Shown here one piece after another: positions 22,918-31,693 of a DNA stretch of 61,169 nucleotides. The DNA is from a virus, in the IMG/VR virus record IMGVR_UViG_3300020109_000001, positions 1-61,169 of that record. One strand, given 5' to 3'. A program made the translations under genes and the position numbers. Every line of letters begins with the position of its first letter. Position 1 is the stretch's first letter. The notes below the pieces were generated by a model that was not told the origin of the DNA, searched no databases, and saw nothing but the letters and a program-made list of their open reading frames with translations.

Positions 22918-24417
22918 TTATAGGTCATAGTGGAGAACATCACTCGGCTTCACCAGAGTGAGTTTTTGACGAGTCCGAGTCACTCCAACATACCATACAC
23001 GAGCCTCGTCTTCAGGGTTACTTTGCATCTCTTGATGTGTTCGTTTCGCCATATCTGGAATAAGAATCACATGGTCGGCCTCGCCACCTTTTGAACCATG
23101 GATTGTAGACAGTCGAATGTTCGATTTCCCAAGCGTCTCGCCACGCTGGATCACCGCACGAATGTAATTCAATTCTTCCCTCGGAATACGATCTAGAGCA
23201 TCGAACCAAGGTTTGTCAGTCAACAATCCAGCATTCTTCTTCAGCCACGCGAGGTCGACTTGGAGATCATCAGGATGTCCAGGAATCTTTTTATATCCTC
23301 TTCTAACACCTTTGCCACTCGACATTTGTTCGTAAAGGAATCGAGCATCGTCGACGGATATTTCCTTGCCTCTTCGAAGGTCCTCCCATCTTCTAACCGC
23401 ACCGATAACCGCAGGCTTAATAGATGGTGATGATCGTAAATCGAACTGGTGACCTTCCCTTCGAAGATGCGCAGCGAGATTTCTGAGAGAGAAGACATTC
23501 CGGGCCAATACAAGTATGTCAGTGCCGGAATAATCGATGTCATAGATCGAACTTGCTCGCTCCAGTATTCCTTGTCCTTCTTTAGGTCTCCATTCCTTAT
23601 CACGACGATGCTTAACTTTGCCAATGAGTTCATTCGAAATCTCCTGTATCTCAGCTGGCACCCGCCATGATTGACCCAGAACTCGTGTGTTCCCCCGCAT
23701 GTCCACGAAATGTTCAACAGCTGCACCAGCCCAACGATAAATGGCCTGATCATCGTCTCCGGCCACAACGACACGGGAGGAGCGGGAGGCGAGTTTCTCG
23801 ACAACTCTCCACTGCAGCAGACTCAAGTCTTGTGCTTCGTCTACGATGAGAACTTCAAGCTGTGGTGCCCAGTCCCCATCTGCAAACATTGACAGCATGT
23901 CTGTGTAGTCGTAGAGATTCTTGGCTCGCTTGAACTTTTCCAGACCACGAGCCACACGGTCCACGAACGTCCAAGGAAGACCATCGTGATACTGATCATA
24001 CAGCTGGCGAAGTGGAACACACATCACCCGAGCCATGTTCTCCATATGAAGTGCACGGTCCCCTTCGGTAAACCCAAAGAGTGTTGAGTCATCCATCTTT
24101 AGAGACTGACTCAATCGTATTCCGAGCCAGTCTCCAAATTCCAGCAGCTTCTTGCCTTCAAACACATCAGCATTACTCAAGCCAAGTGTGTGAAAGCACA
24201 TCGAATGTAGTGTCCGGAAGAATGGTAGATCTGTCTTTTGTAGATTGAACTTCTTGACGGCTCGATCTATTGCTTCATTCGCAGCTTTCTTCGTGAATGA
24301 GAAGAACCCAATTCTGTCGGGTGGAGTTCCGATTGAGAGTTCTTCGTCAACAATATTAAGAAGTGATGTAGTTTTTCCACAACCTGGAGGACCGAGAATA
24401 ATTTCAGGTTCCAACAT
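22918..24417 (-). CDS. UvrD/Rep-type superfamily 1 helicase, 499 aa
   Basis: Walker A GPPGCGKT (9-16), TKKAANEAIDRA, Walker B VLIVDEAQDLS, motif III GDDDQAIYRW, motif V TIHGSKGGEADHVIL and motif VI VGVTRTRQKL. Shorter than cellular UvrD (about 720), with reduced accessory domains. A 3'-5' helicase for replication or repair. ATG at 24417 with AGGAG upstream; a longer start is rejected. Confidence 0.92.
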   Translation of the reverse strand: MLEPEIILGPPGCGKTTSLLNIVDEELSIGTPPDRIGFFSFTKKAANEAIDRAVKKFNLQKTDLPFFRTLHSMCFHTLGLSNADVFEGKKLLEFGDWLGIRLSQSLKMDDSTLFGFTEGDRALHMENMARVMCVPLRQLYDQYHDGLPWTFVDRVARGLEKFKRAKNLYDYTDMLSMFADGDWAPQLEVLIVDEAQDLSLLQWRVVEKLASRSSRVVVAGDDDQAIYRWAGAAVEHFVDMRGNTRVLGQSWRVPAEIQEISNELIGKVKHRRDKEWRPKEGQGILERASSIYDIDYSGTDILVLARNVFSLRNLAAHLRREGHQFDLRSSPSIKPAVIGAVRRWEDLRRGKEISVDDARFLYEQMSSGKGVRRGYKKIPGHPDDLQVDLAWLKKNAGLLTDKPWFDALDRIPREELNYIRAVIQRGETLGKSNIRLSTIHGSKGGEADHVILIPDMAKRTHQEMQSNPEDEARVWYVGVTRTRQKLTLVKPSDVLHYDL

Positions 24418-24778
24418 AAAGATCTCTCCTAGTTGCTGCCTGCTCCATATAGTGACTATTCTGAACATTCACTGACTGTGTAACTACTCGTATATTCTTC
24501 CAGCGATTGTCATCTCTTATTCTATTTTCGTGATCGACAACTAATTCTGGTGGGGGATATTCACCAGTCATATAGAAAACTGCAAGTCGTGACACATACC
24601 AATTCTCTCGAAACAAACAAATAGCTCGATGTCCATCAGCTTGTTTCCATCCAGCCTCTTCTCCAGCTTTACATCGCCCTCTACTTTCTCTCCAAGTCAT
24701 TATCCCAGTTATAGGATCATAATGGATCAGTTTAATCAACTGAGCATGTGTGAATGTTGGAACTTTTGCATGTATCAT
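24404..24778 (-). CDS. HNH homing-type endonuclease, 124 aa
   Basis: N-terminal LIKLIHYDPITGIMTWR and C-terminal HNH core VVDHENRIRDDNRWKNIRVVTQSVNVQN. Inserted between the helicase and the primase, with a 14-base overlap into the helicase start. The second such gene in the replication module. Confidence 0.85.
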   Translation of the reverse strand: MIHAKVPTFTHAQLIKLIHYDPITGIMTWRESRGRCKAGEEAGWKQADGHRAICLFRENWYVSRLAVFYMTGEYPPPELVVDHENRIRDDNRWKNIRVVTQSVNVQNSHYMEQAATRRDLYVGT

Positions 24779-24786
24779 TACATCAC

Positions 24787-26334
24787 CTAGATTGGGTCTA
24801 CTGGAACGTCCGGAATGATAGCTTCTGGATCAGCAGTGAACAAGTTGTCCGGAACTGCAAAGAGGTTCACGAATTTGCCACCAATGTTCTTTCCCTTCTT
24901 GGTTCCCAGATCACCGAGGAGTTTCCCCACTTTGTTCCGTCCCCAGACTTTGAAGTTCTCTCGCTCGAGTAGCTTCATGAAATCTTGCAAACGGAACCAG
25001 TGCTGAGCTGTTTCTGGATCAAAGTAAGGACGTCCCTGATGGATGTCTTCCCACCGTTCGCCCTTGTGTCGGTCAGTGATGAATGCCTCAAGGAGTTCCA
25101 TAAAGTGACCCTTAATGGACATTTCTGGTGGCACCTCGATGATCGTAGCATTCTGCATCGCCTCACCAATCATCTGAGACCAGACATCATGTTTCACTGG
25201 CATGAAGAAGATTGTTAGTTGCTCCATACATGCCGCCTGGAACGATCGGTAGTTCTGTAGAGCATCAGTTGACAACTCAATCCGATCACCATCGATATCC
25301 AAGAACCAGATAGGTGGTTCTGAGTTCAACTTCGACAGACCACTCACAACTGGATAGAGACCTGTCCCACCAACACCAAACTTCCGTGTTCGACACACGG
25401 TTGACTCACAATGGTTACAGAGTGGTGTATCACGACAACTGTAATTGTATTCTGATTTCTCAAGATTTTTGATGATGCCCATCATCTCTTCAGAATCGAG
25501 CGGTGGAGTAATGTATTTACGATTGATCTCTTCTAGCTGATCTTTCCAACTCTCGCCGTATTTCTTCTTACAGTACACGCCGAACGCGAAGAGACCCTTG
25601 TTCCTTGTTCCTTCAGGTAATCCGAGGAGTGATAGGTGCTGAAGACATGGAGGACCATCCGCGAATGGAATATCCGACTCAGATTGACCACGCTTCTCAG
25701 TTGCAATCGGTCGGGTGTACTTCACTTCATGAAGTGCGACAGCCATCGACTCGGCATAATTCAAAAACTCTTCAACCGTCATCGCGAGACCGTTCTCACG
25801 TACACCGTAACGATTAGACTCATCACCACCTAGATAGGGCATATTGAGCCAGTTACCCAGGTCACCTTTTTCAGACAGAATGCGATTCTGCTTCGGAAAT
25901 ATCTCGCAATCACCCCAACCCATAGATGCTGCAACATTCTTCAGAGTAGCACGAAGATCTTCTGCTGATTCTGGATACTTGAGGAACAAATATGCATGCG
26001 CTCCCCCGCTCTTGGTCTTACACACGACCAGCGGGAGGCCTCGCTTCTTCAGTTCCTTCACTACCTCTCCGTGGTTGATGTCATATCGATCGACGTCAAT
26101 ACATCCCCAGAGACATGTGCTATCTTTTCGAATCGGGATAATCCCAAGTGCTCTGTCACCTGATAGATGCTGTTCCCACATCTCAATGGTAACTGACTCA
26201 CGAAGGGTTCGTGCTGATTTCTTGATCTCGAGTTTTCCACCTTTCGCATCGTTCTTATCCGTTTTACCATGCGTTCCATGCGCATCTTCGTACCCTGCGA
26301 ACAGGGCCATGAATCTTTCTGCAGTGTTCCTCAC
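24787..26334 (-). CDS. Archaeo-eukaryotic primase, TOTE/primpol-like, 515 aa
   Basis: Primase core: GCIDVDRYD (metal Asp pair near residues 80 and 82), KSGGAHAYLF (S.H, near 110) and IFPKQNR. A PriCT-like helical region (residues 225-300) and a Cys cluster (CRDTPLCNHCESTVC) follow, probably zinc-binding. The C-terminal 180 residues are unrecognised. The GTG at 26334 follows GGAGG. Makes primers for the PolA enzyme; the genome has no DnaG-like gene. Confidence 0.85.
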   Translation of the reverse strand: MRNTAERFMALFAGYEDAHGTHGKTDKNDAKGGKLEIKKSARTLRESVTIEMWEQHLSGDRALGIIPIRKDSTCLWGCIDVDRYDINHGEVVKELKKRGLPLVVCKTKSGGAHAYLFLKYPESAEDLRATLKNVAASMGWGDCEIFPKQNRILSEKGDLGNWLNMPYLGGDESNRYGVRENGLAMTVEEFLNYAESMAVALHEVKYTRPIATEKRGQSESDIPFADGPPCLQHLSLLGLPEGTRNKGLFAFGVYCKKKYGESWKDQLEEINRKYITPPLDSEEMMGIIKNLEKSEYNYSCRDTPLCNHCESTVCRTRKFGVGGTGLYPVVSGLSKLNSEPPIWFLDIDGDRIELSTDALQNYRSFQAACMEQLTIFFMPVKHDVWSQMIGEAMQNATIIEVPPEMSIKGHFMELLEAFITDRHKGERWEDIHQGRPYFDPETAQHWFRLQDFMKLLERENFKVWGRNKVGKLLGDLGTKKGKNIGGKFVNLFAVPDNLFTADPEAIIPDVPVDPI

Positions 26335-26359
26335 CGGACCCTCCAATTCGCAAAGTTAT

Positions 26360-26377
26360 GGCCGGGAATCCCCGGCC
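26360..26377 (-). terminator. Strong hairpin between genes
   Basis: GGCCGGG-AATC-CCCGGCC, seven-bp stem and four-base loop, between the genes ending at 26384 and starting at 26334. There is no T run, so it may attenuate or protect RNA rather than terminate fully. Confidence 0.5.
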
Positions 26378-26383
26378 ACTACT

Positions 26384-26611
26384 CTACTCGAATTTGTTGA
26401 GGAAGTCGACAATATGCCGATAGAATGTCACATCAGGCCATTCTGGGTCATAATATGCGATTGTTAATGATAGGTCCGACTCGTTAAGTCCAACCTCACT
26501 GACACAATACACGTCACCAGACTTCTTGTGTGTGTACTCGCGATCGACTTCGACCATCTGCTTGCCCTCATTAACGAGAGCAAGCAACTGTTCCTTCGAG
26601 AGCCTGGTCAT
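26384..26611 (-). CDS. Hypothetical protein, DUF1653-like, 75 aa
   Basis: Begins MTRLSKEQLLALVNEGK. The body REYTHKKSGDVYCVSEVGLNES...YRHIVDFLNKF follows the DUF1653 pattern (small beta-barrel-like). The ATG follows the previous stop by one base; a longer frame is chance. Confidence 0.6.
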   Translation of the reverse strand: MTRLSKEQLLALVNEGKQMVEVDREYTHKKSGDVYCVSEVGLNESDLSLTIAYYDPEWPDVTFYRHIVDFLNKFE

Positions 26612-26612
26612 T

Positions 26613-27470
26613 TCAGATCGGCAGCGTATCCGGATCAACCACCGAAGCGCCTGATCCTTCGCCCATCTCAGCAACGTTCGCCTGAACCTTGTTGTCCTTC
26701 AGGGACTTCAGAAGTTCCAGACCAGCCCGCAGCTGATTCTCGTCATGGATCCAGCCCAAGTCTTTCACGTCATAGTTGAACCAGGACTGCGATCCACGCT
26801 CGCGGTATTTGGTGCTGACCGCATATTTCCGGAAGAACGCTGCGGCCTTGGTGCCATTCGGAAGCTTGAATTGCTTCATGGTGGCAGTCCATTGACGCGA
26901 CACGGTGTGGTTCGTGCCGGCCATCGGAATTACCAGGGGCATCGCACCGTCGTCCGTCAGAGCATAGCCGAAATGGTAGCGAGTATCCACCAGACGGTTG
27001 CCGTTGTCCCGGATCAGCATCTTCTTGTCCGGGTTCTCAGGGTCTTGAACTTCCTTGGTGTCTTCCGGCGGCGAATCGAAATCGAACTGACCGACAGGAA
27101 CACCTTCACCGACTTCACCCTGCCACTCGACCCAGACATGCTGGAAGCCACAAGGTTGGAAGATCATCGGCCCGTCCTGGGCGATGTTGATAACCTTCTG
27201 AATCGACCGAATGATCAGGTCGCCCGCCTGAGCACCATCGATGCGCTTCGAATGTCTCGCCTTCACCTCACCCGACTGATCCTGGAGAATCGCCAGAATC
27301 GGGATCATCGAGTCTTCTTGCTTCTCCGAATAGCCAAGATCGCCAACTTCGGCAACTTCGTCCATCAAGCCAGCGGGAAGCTGGAATCCACCTTCACTGG
27401 TCGCAGGCAGATTCGCTTCGTCCGAAATCTCAACGGTCTCAGCATCATTCTTTACAGCTGCTTTAGCCAT
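26613..27470 (-). CDS. Replication-associated, possible ssDNA-binding protein, 285 aa
   Basis: Acidic, disordered start and end with a beta-rich middle (residues 60-230: GDLIIRSIQKVINI, FQPCGFQHVWVEW, FGYALTDDGAMPLVI). It lies between the primase and a coiled-coil protein, as do presumed single-strand binding proteins of many phages. No OB-fold motif can be proved by eye. GAGG lies eight bases before the ATG at 27470. Confidence 0.6.
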   Translation of the reverse strand: MAKAAVKNDAETVEISDEANLPATSEGGFQLPAGLMDEVAEVGDLGYSEKQEDSMIPILAILQDQSGEVKARHSKRIDGAQAGDLIIRSIQKVINIAQDGPMIFQPCGFQHVWVEWQGEVGEGVPVGQFDFDSPPEDTKEVQDPENPDKKMLIRDNGNRLVDTRYHFGYALTDDGAMPLVIPMAGTNHTVSRQWTATMKQFKLPNGTKAAAFFRKYAVSTKYRERGSQSWFNYDVKDLGWIHDENQLRAGLELLKSLKDNKVQANVAEMGEGSGASVVDPDTLPI

Positions 27471-27472
27471 AG

Positions 27473-28084
27473 TCACTTCCTCACTTTGATTTTGACAATA
27501 TTACCGATCATGCCGCCGAGTTTCTCGAGATCTACAGCGACACCCTTCTTGTGCAACTCTTTGATCGTTGCAGTCAGAGTGTTCCAAGGAACGCTCTTCT
27601 TGACGGACGGAATCGGAATCTCCGTACCACCAAATTCGTCAATCTTCTCCGCCATCAGATTCAGCATCGCCACGACAGTCATCGCATGCGCATACTGATC
27701 TTTACTGAAGGAGAAGGTCACCTGTGTGCGAATAATATCCGACACACCCAGTTCTTCCAGATGCGCGAAAGCTGCATCCTGACGCTCGGGTTCCCATTCC
27801 GCAGAAATGTTCGCCTTCGCATAATCTTCGAGCACAATATCAACACCAGCACTCGCGAGACCGTGCTTGTCGACATCGAGGCTCAGCATGATATCCGGAA
27901 GCGTCTTGTGCTTCATCTCATGGATATCTTTATTCAGATTCTCGAGTTCCGATTCGAGAACCTTCTTCTTCTGTTCCAAAGCAACGAATTCTGCTGCCTT
28001 TTCCGAGAGGGTTTTGAGATCAGCGTCGCTCGCCACACCGCTGACGTCCTTAGCCTCTTCGGCTAATTCCTCGAAAATACCCAT
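27473..28084 (-). CDS. Coiled-coil protein of a conserved phage replication family, 203 aa
   Basis: MGIFEELAEEAK, a coiled coil at residues 25-60 (LEQKKKVLESELENLNKDIHEM), then LPDIMLSLDVDKHGL and a mixed domain. This layout recurs next to single-strand binding or nuclease genes in many phages (sometimes labelled gp5.5-like). First gene of the leftward replication transcript, beside the duplicated noncoding block. Confidence 0.65.
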   Translation of the reverse strand: MGIFEELAEEAKDVSGVASDADLKTLSEKAAEFVALEQKKKVLESELENLNKDIHEMKHKTLPDIMLSLDVDKHGLASAGVDIVLEDYAKANISAEWEPERQDAAFAHLEELGVSDIIRTQVTFSFSKDQYAHAMTVVAMLNLMAEKIDEFGGTEIPIPSVKKSVPWNTLTATIKELHKKGVAVDLEKLGGMIGNIVKIKVRK

Positions 28085-28204
28085 TGATGTCTCCGGATAA
28101 ACTTACTGGAAGCCCTACTATAACCCGGCAAACGCTCGGGCGCTACTAGCATTTTAAGCGGAAGTAATAAAGTAATAACCGAAAAACAATACCATCTAAT
28201 ACGC

Positions 28205-28505
28205 TGAAAAACCCTATAGTAAAATCATTATTGCTTTATTGGATTATTCGTCAGGTGTGATACACGTATATGCTCACACGTACGTATAGCACATGTGAGG
28301 AAAAACTAATAAAACAATAATAACCGAAAAGCAAGATACGCAACCCGTTGTAATAAAAGAAAAATCACATTATCGTTTTTATTATTGCTTCCGAAAAGTA
28401 AAATAATAAAGCAATAGGATTACGTGCCACAATGACGCTGGAATAGTGTGTGCGGGGGAGGCGACAAAGTTTCAAGTTCTCATATACGGGTGCATTAAGG
28501 CGACG
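28205..28505 (+). repeat. Duplicated noncoding block, copy 1
   Basis: Homologous to 59985-60290. Shared words in the same order: CCCTATAGTAAAATCA (28212-28227), CTTTATTGGATT, an ACGTACGTA-rich inverted repeat (about 28259-28290), CAATG.CGCTGGAA (from 28430), GCGGGGGA and TCTCATAT. From 28430 on, the offset to copy 2 is constant at 31785 bases. Confidence 0.8.
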
Positions 28506-28506
28506 C

Positions 28507-28535
28507 TTTTCTTCGGGCGTTTGTTAGGCTATACT
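28507..28535 (+). promoter_or_regulatory. Promoter TTTTCT-17-TATACT, rightward
   Basis: -35 TTTTCT (28507-28512), 17 nt, -10 TATACT (28530-28535), then GAGG and the ATG at 28566. Confidence 0.65.
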
Positions 28536-28565
28536 AGGTGGACATTCTCCCCACGTGAGGTTAAC

Positions 28566-30041
28566 ATGCTCTACGAGTTCAAGACCAAACCCTATGAGCA
28601 CCAGAAGACTGCTCTTCGTAAGTCAGGGATTCTGGACCGTCGCCCCCGCCCCGCCTATGCATGGCTGATGGAAATGGGTACCGGAAAGTCGAAAGTCGAC
28701 TGTGATGAGACAGGGATCATGTATTCCTGTGGACTGCTTGATGCATGGGTGATTTGGGCTCCGAAAGGTGTGTACAACAACTGGATCAAGACATCTGGCG
28801 AACTCGAGACACATATGGCGATTCCCTATGTCGCAGCCAAATGGGAAGCGGGGGGCGGCAACAGTAAGAACAAGCGTGCGCTCGAGAAGCTTCTCTCCCC
28901 CGCCAATTCTCTGAGAATCCTGGTTATCAACATCGAGTCCGTGTCCTCGGGCAAGAAAGCACTCGAGTATGTGAAGCGTTTCATTGAGTCATGCTCCAAG
29001 AACCCCGAAGGAAAATACAAGGTGAAGATGTCTGTCGACGAAGCCACAAGGATCAAGAACCCTGAGGCACAGCGCACCATCAACATCATCAATCTCGGGA
29101 AGCTATGTGCATTCAGACGCATCCTGACCGGCTCTCCGATCACCAAGAATCCTCTGGATGCGTATGGGCAGTTCACGTTCCTTGATCCGAAGATTCTGGG
29201 TCACAACAGCTGGTTCTCGTTCCGTGCGCGTTACGCGGTCATGCAGGAGCGTCACTTTGGTACGCGGAAAGCCAAGGTGATTGTCGGCTTCCGAAATCAG
29301 GAAGAACTGAAGGATAAGATACAACATCACAGTTATCGTGTTCTAAAAGAAGATTGTCTCGATCTCCCCGAGAAAGTCTATCAGATGCGAGAAGTAGAAC
29401 TGACGGATGAACAGATGTCGGTCTACACTCAGATGCGAGATCAGGCCTTCGCAGAATTCAAGGGCGGTTTCACTTCTGCTCAAAACGCAATCACCATCTT
29501 GATGAAACTCCAGCAGATCGTATGTGGTCACGTAAAGGATGCAGAGGGAAATGTTCACCGACTCTCAACAAACAGAATCGATGCTCTTCTCGAAACTATT
29601 GAGGAGACATCGTCCGACTGTATTATCTGGTCTCGATACCGTGAAGATATTGATCGGATTGTCGAAGCGGTCAAAAAGGAGTATGGCGACAACTCTATTG
29701 CGCAATTTCACGGCGGCAACACCCGCACAAGAGATTCTGAAGCCACTCGATTTATCACAGAAAAAGAATGCCGCTTCATCGTCTCAACCCAACAATCAGG
29801 TGGCTTCGGCAACACCTGGCTCAATGGAAGACAGACAATTTTCTATTCCAATTCAGAGGATTTGGAACACCGTCTCCAGTCGGAAGATCGTCCGCACCGG
29901 GCAGGGCAACGTGAGACTTGTTTTTACACAGACTTGGTTACACCAGGCACGATCCAAGTGAAGATGCTGAAGAGTTTCCGTAACAAGATGGATATCGCCA
30001 GCACGATTCTGGGTGATGATCCGAGGGAGTGGTTGCTATGA
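28566..30041 (+). CDS. SNF2-like superfamily 2 helicase, 491 aa
   Basis: Motif I LMEMGTGKSK (35-44), Ia WAPKGVYNNW, II SVDEATRIKN (DEAT 158-161), III LTGSPITKNP, IV IIWSRYREDI, V and VI QQSGGFGNTWL and QSEDRPHRAGQ. An ATPase of the Snf2 family common in phages near replication genes; translocates on double-stranded DNA. The ATG at 28566, after GAGG, is used; a start 120 bases upstream would enter the promoter. Confidence 0.92.
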   Translation: MLYEFKTKPYEHQKTALRKSGILDRRPRPAYAWLMEMGTGKSKVDCDETGIMYSCGLLDAWVIWAPKGVYNNWIKTSGELETHMAIPYVAAKWEAGGGNSKNKRALEKLLSPANSLRILVINIESVSSGKKALEYVKRFIESCSKNPEGKYKVKMSVDEATRIKNPEAQRTINIINLGKLCAFRRILTGSPITKNPLDAYGQFTFLDPKILGHNSWFSFRARYAVMQERHFGTRKAKVIVGFRNQEELKDKIQHHSYRVLKEDCLDLPEKVYQMREVELTDEQMSVYTQMRDQAFAEFKGGFTSAQNAITILMKLQQIVCGHVKDAEGNVHRLSTNRIDALLETIEETSSDCIIWSRYREDIDRIVEAVKKEYGDNSIAQFHGGNTRTRDSEATRFITEKECRFIVSTQQSGGFGNTWLNGRQTIFYSNSEDLEHRLQSEDRPHRAGQRETCFYTDLVTPGTIQVKMLKSFRNKMDIASTILGDDPREWLL

Positions 30042-30211
30042 GTCTCGATCTCTCAAAAGAAATTGAAGAACACGCTGAACGTGTCTGTGAACACTGTGGT
30101 ACTTGGACTCGGAAGAAATTCCAGTCATGTTGGAAATGTGGTCTCTGGGAAGGTGTTACATATGAAAGAACTGGTGGACATCAGCATAAGGATAACCGAC
30201 TGGATGCCTAG
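30038..30211 (+). CDS. Zinc ribbon protein, 57 aa
   Basis: One four-Cys site, CEHC (C17, C20) and CWKC (C31, C34), flanked by charged segments. A likely nucleic-acid-binding or protein-docking module. The start overlaps the helicase stop by ATGA. Confidence 0.75.
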   Translation: MSLDLSKEIEEHAERVCEHCGTWTRKKFQSCWKCGLWEGVTYERTGGHQHKDNRLDA

Positions 30212-30527
30212 AGTATATCAAAAAGTAACCGTCACTGTGACAGATGATCATATCTGTGCAGCATTCAACGAACTCGAACTCGAGGTTGAAACGGAGGTTT
30301 CTGCGACTCCCCGCTCCTTCCCTCATGATTATGAACCTTGGACAGAATACCATGATTTGGAAGTTGGTTATCCTATGACCATCAACGGCGAGGATTGGTC
30401 AGAGTTCGAAGTTCGAGAGAGGGTGGTCCCGGCGCAGTTGAAACAACTCGAGCAACTCTTGTTCAATGCAGTAGACAATGATGCGTGGCCAGCGGGGGAG
30501 GAAGGATATGACCCAGACGGATATTGA
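30162..30527 (+). CDS. Hypothetical acidic protein, 121 aa
   Basis: Begins MKELVDISIRITDW, beta-rich then acidic. GGAAGG lies eight bases before the ATG. It overlaps the zinc ribbon gene by 50 bases in another frame. Unrecognised. Confidence 0.65.
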   Translation: MKELVDISIRITDWMPRVYQKVTVTVTDDHICAAFNELELEVETEVSATPRSFPHDYEPWTEYHDLEVGYPMTINGEDWSEFEVRERVVPAQLKQLEQLLFNAVDNDAWPAGEEGYDPDGY

Positions 30528-31152
30528 GGGCATCGGTTCATACTTCCAGAAACAGGGCTATCAAAAGAAACAAGGACACTACCTCGATGTTGAGAAGGTC
30601 ATCCAGATATTCGCCATGCTTTCCTGCGATGTACCTGTCTACGAGATTGGAAAGCATTTCGCAGTCTCCTCTCAAATGGTCTACCACATCAAGAACGGAA
30701 CTCGGTGGTCCTGGGTCCGAGACAAACTCTTGGAACCCACTAACGATACTCGAATTCGCCATGAATGGGTGCCTGATCCGAAGAGGAAAGGGAAGTACGT
30801 ATGCAACGAATGTGGCGTGAGGTATGACCAACTGGTAATGTTTGCGAAATGTCCCGTTCGAGAAAAGCAGGACGATGCACCAATCTACCTGACTTGGAAA
30901 ATGCCTGAGCCCAAGAAGCCACAGTACAAGATTGCGATGCCTGGTGCCAACCTGAAGCGTATGCGGCAATACAAAAAGAAAGAGCAGAAGCTGAAGGAAG
31001 AGTTTGATGCCAAGAAGAATCGGAAAAGGGCTCGTGATGCTGAGAAGGAAGCCAAGCGCCAACAACTGTTGGCAGAGGTTGCTGCTCTTCGTCTTCGTAA
31101 CCAACTCGCCGAAATTGCCACAGGTAAAAATCAGGCCGTAGGCGGGCGGTAA
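30508..31152 (+). CDS. HTH and zinc-finger DNA-binding protein, 214 aa
   Basis: Residues 28-65 (VEKVIQIFAMLSCDVPVYEIGKHFAVSSQMVYHIKNG) form a helix-turn-helix, the kind found beside homing nucleases. A C-x2-C...C cluster lies near 98-120, and the C-terminal 75 residues are a basic coiled coil. Possibly a regulator or packaging/condensation protein. Start chosen by the GGGAGGAAGG site. Confidence 0.65.
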   Translation: MTQTDIEGIGSYFQKQGYQKKQGHYLDVEKVIQIFAMLSCDVPVYEIGKHFAVSSQMVYHIKNGTRWSWVRDKLLEPTNDTRIRHEWVPDPKRKGKYVCNECGVRYDQLVMFAKCPVREKQDDAPIYLTWKMPEPKKPQYKIAMPGANLKRMRQYKKKEQKLKEEFDAKKNRKRARDAEKEAKRQQLLAEVAALRLRNQLAEIATGKNQAVGGR

Positions 31153-31282
31153 CGCGGGCCGCTATACGGGTAGCGCGGCGCTTTGACCAAGGACTAGAAC
31201 AGCTGCTCAGCGCCTCCAGCGGTTAAGAAAATAACTAGGCGGGCGGTTATAGGCGGCGGGGCGCGGTACAGGGCGTGAAAAT
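31153..31282. repeat. Dispersed intergenic element copy
   Basis: CTATACGGGTAGCG (31162-31175), then CTGCTCAG (31203-31210) with CCTCCAGCGG, preceded by GGCGGGCGGTAACGCGGG. Lies between convergent operons. Confidence 0.6.
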
Positions 31283-31320
31283 GAAAATGGGCCAGGGTTT
31301 GATCCCCGGCCCATTTGTTA
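31283..31320. terminator. Bidirectional terminator
   Basis: Nine-bp stem AAATGGGCC (31285-31293) with GGCCCATTT (31308-31316), A/T-rich on both sides. It serves the rightward operon ending at 31152 and the leftward lysis genes ending at 31318. Confidence 0.85.
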
Positions 31321-31692
31321 TTTCAACAGTTTCCCAATCTTCTGACCTTCTTTGAAGGCTTCCAGACCATTCTCTACGACAGCCGCTACCTGTTTCTCCT
31401 TGGTAGGTGTCAGCACATACGGCCGAGGGATTTGTCCAGTGAAGGTTCCTCGGTTGTACGCGAACAGTAGCAGGTAGAGAGGTGTCAGCTTTCGAATGAC
31501 CTCAGAGATCATTTCAGCACTGATGTCTGCTCCGAATGCTGAAAGAACATAGACAATTGACTCGGCGACAGGACCACCCTGGTCAGAACCAAAGGTGGTG
31601 AAGACGAATTCAATTGCTGCAAGGATCGTTGGGAAAAGTCCCGTCCACCAACTTGCAGTCTTGGCGAACCAAATAGGAATGATTGTTTTCAT
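31318..31692 (-). CDS. Probable holin or lysis membrane protein, 124 aa
   Basis: Hydrophobic stretches at about residues 12-32, 45-60 and 67-80, with a charged C-terminus (KEKQVAAVVENGLEAFKEGQK). Directly follows the endolysin, which suggests a holin. The ATG at 31692 after GAGG is used. Confidence 0.6.
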   Translation of the reverse strand: MKTIIPIWFAKTASWWTGLFPTILAAIEFVFTTFGSDQGGPVAESIVYVLSAFGADISAEMISEVIRKLTPLYLLLFAYNRGTFTGQIPRPYVLTPTKEKQVAAVVENGLEAFKEGQKIGKLLK

Positions 31693-31693
31693 T

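Larger units (their letters stand above)
28085..28565. other. Divergent gene-free region
   Basis: About 480 bp between the leftward replication genes and the rightward helicase operon. AT-rich, with one copy of the duplicated block (28205-28505) and a rightward promoter (28507-28535). No gene is seen. Confidence 0.6.
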
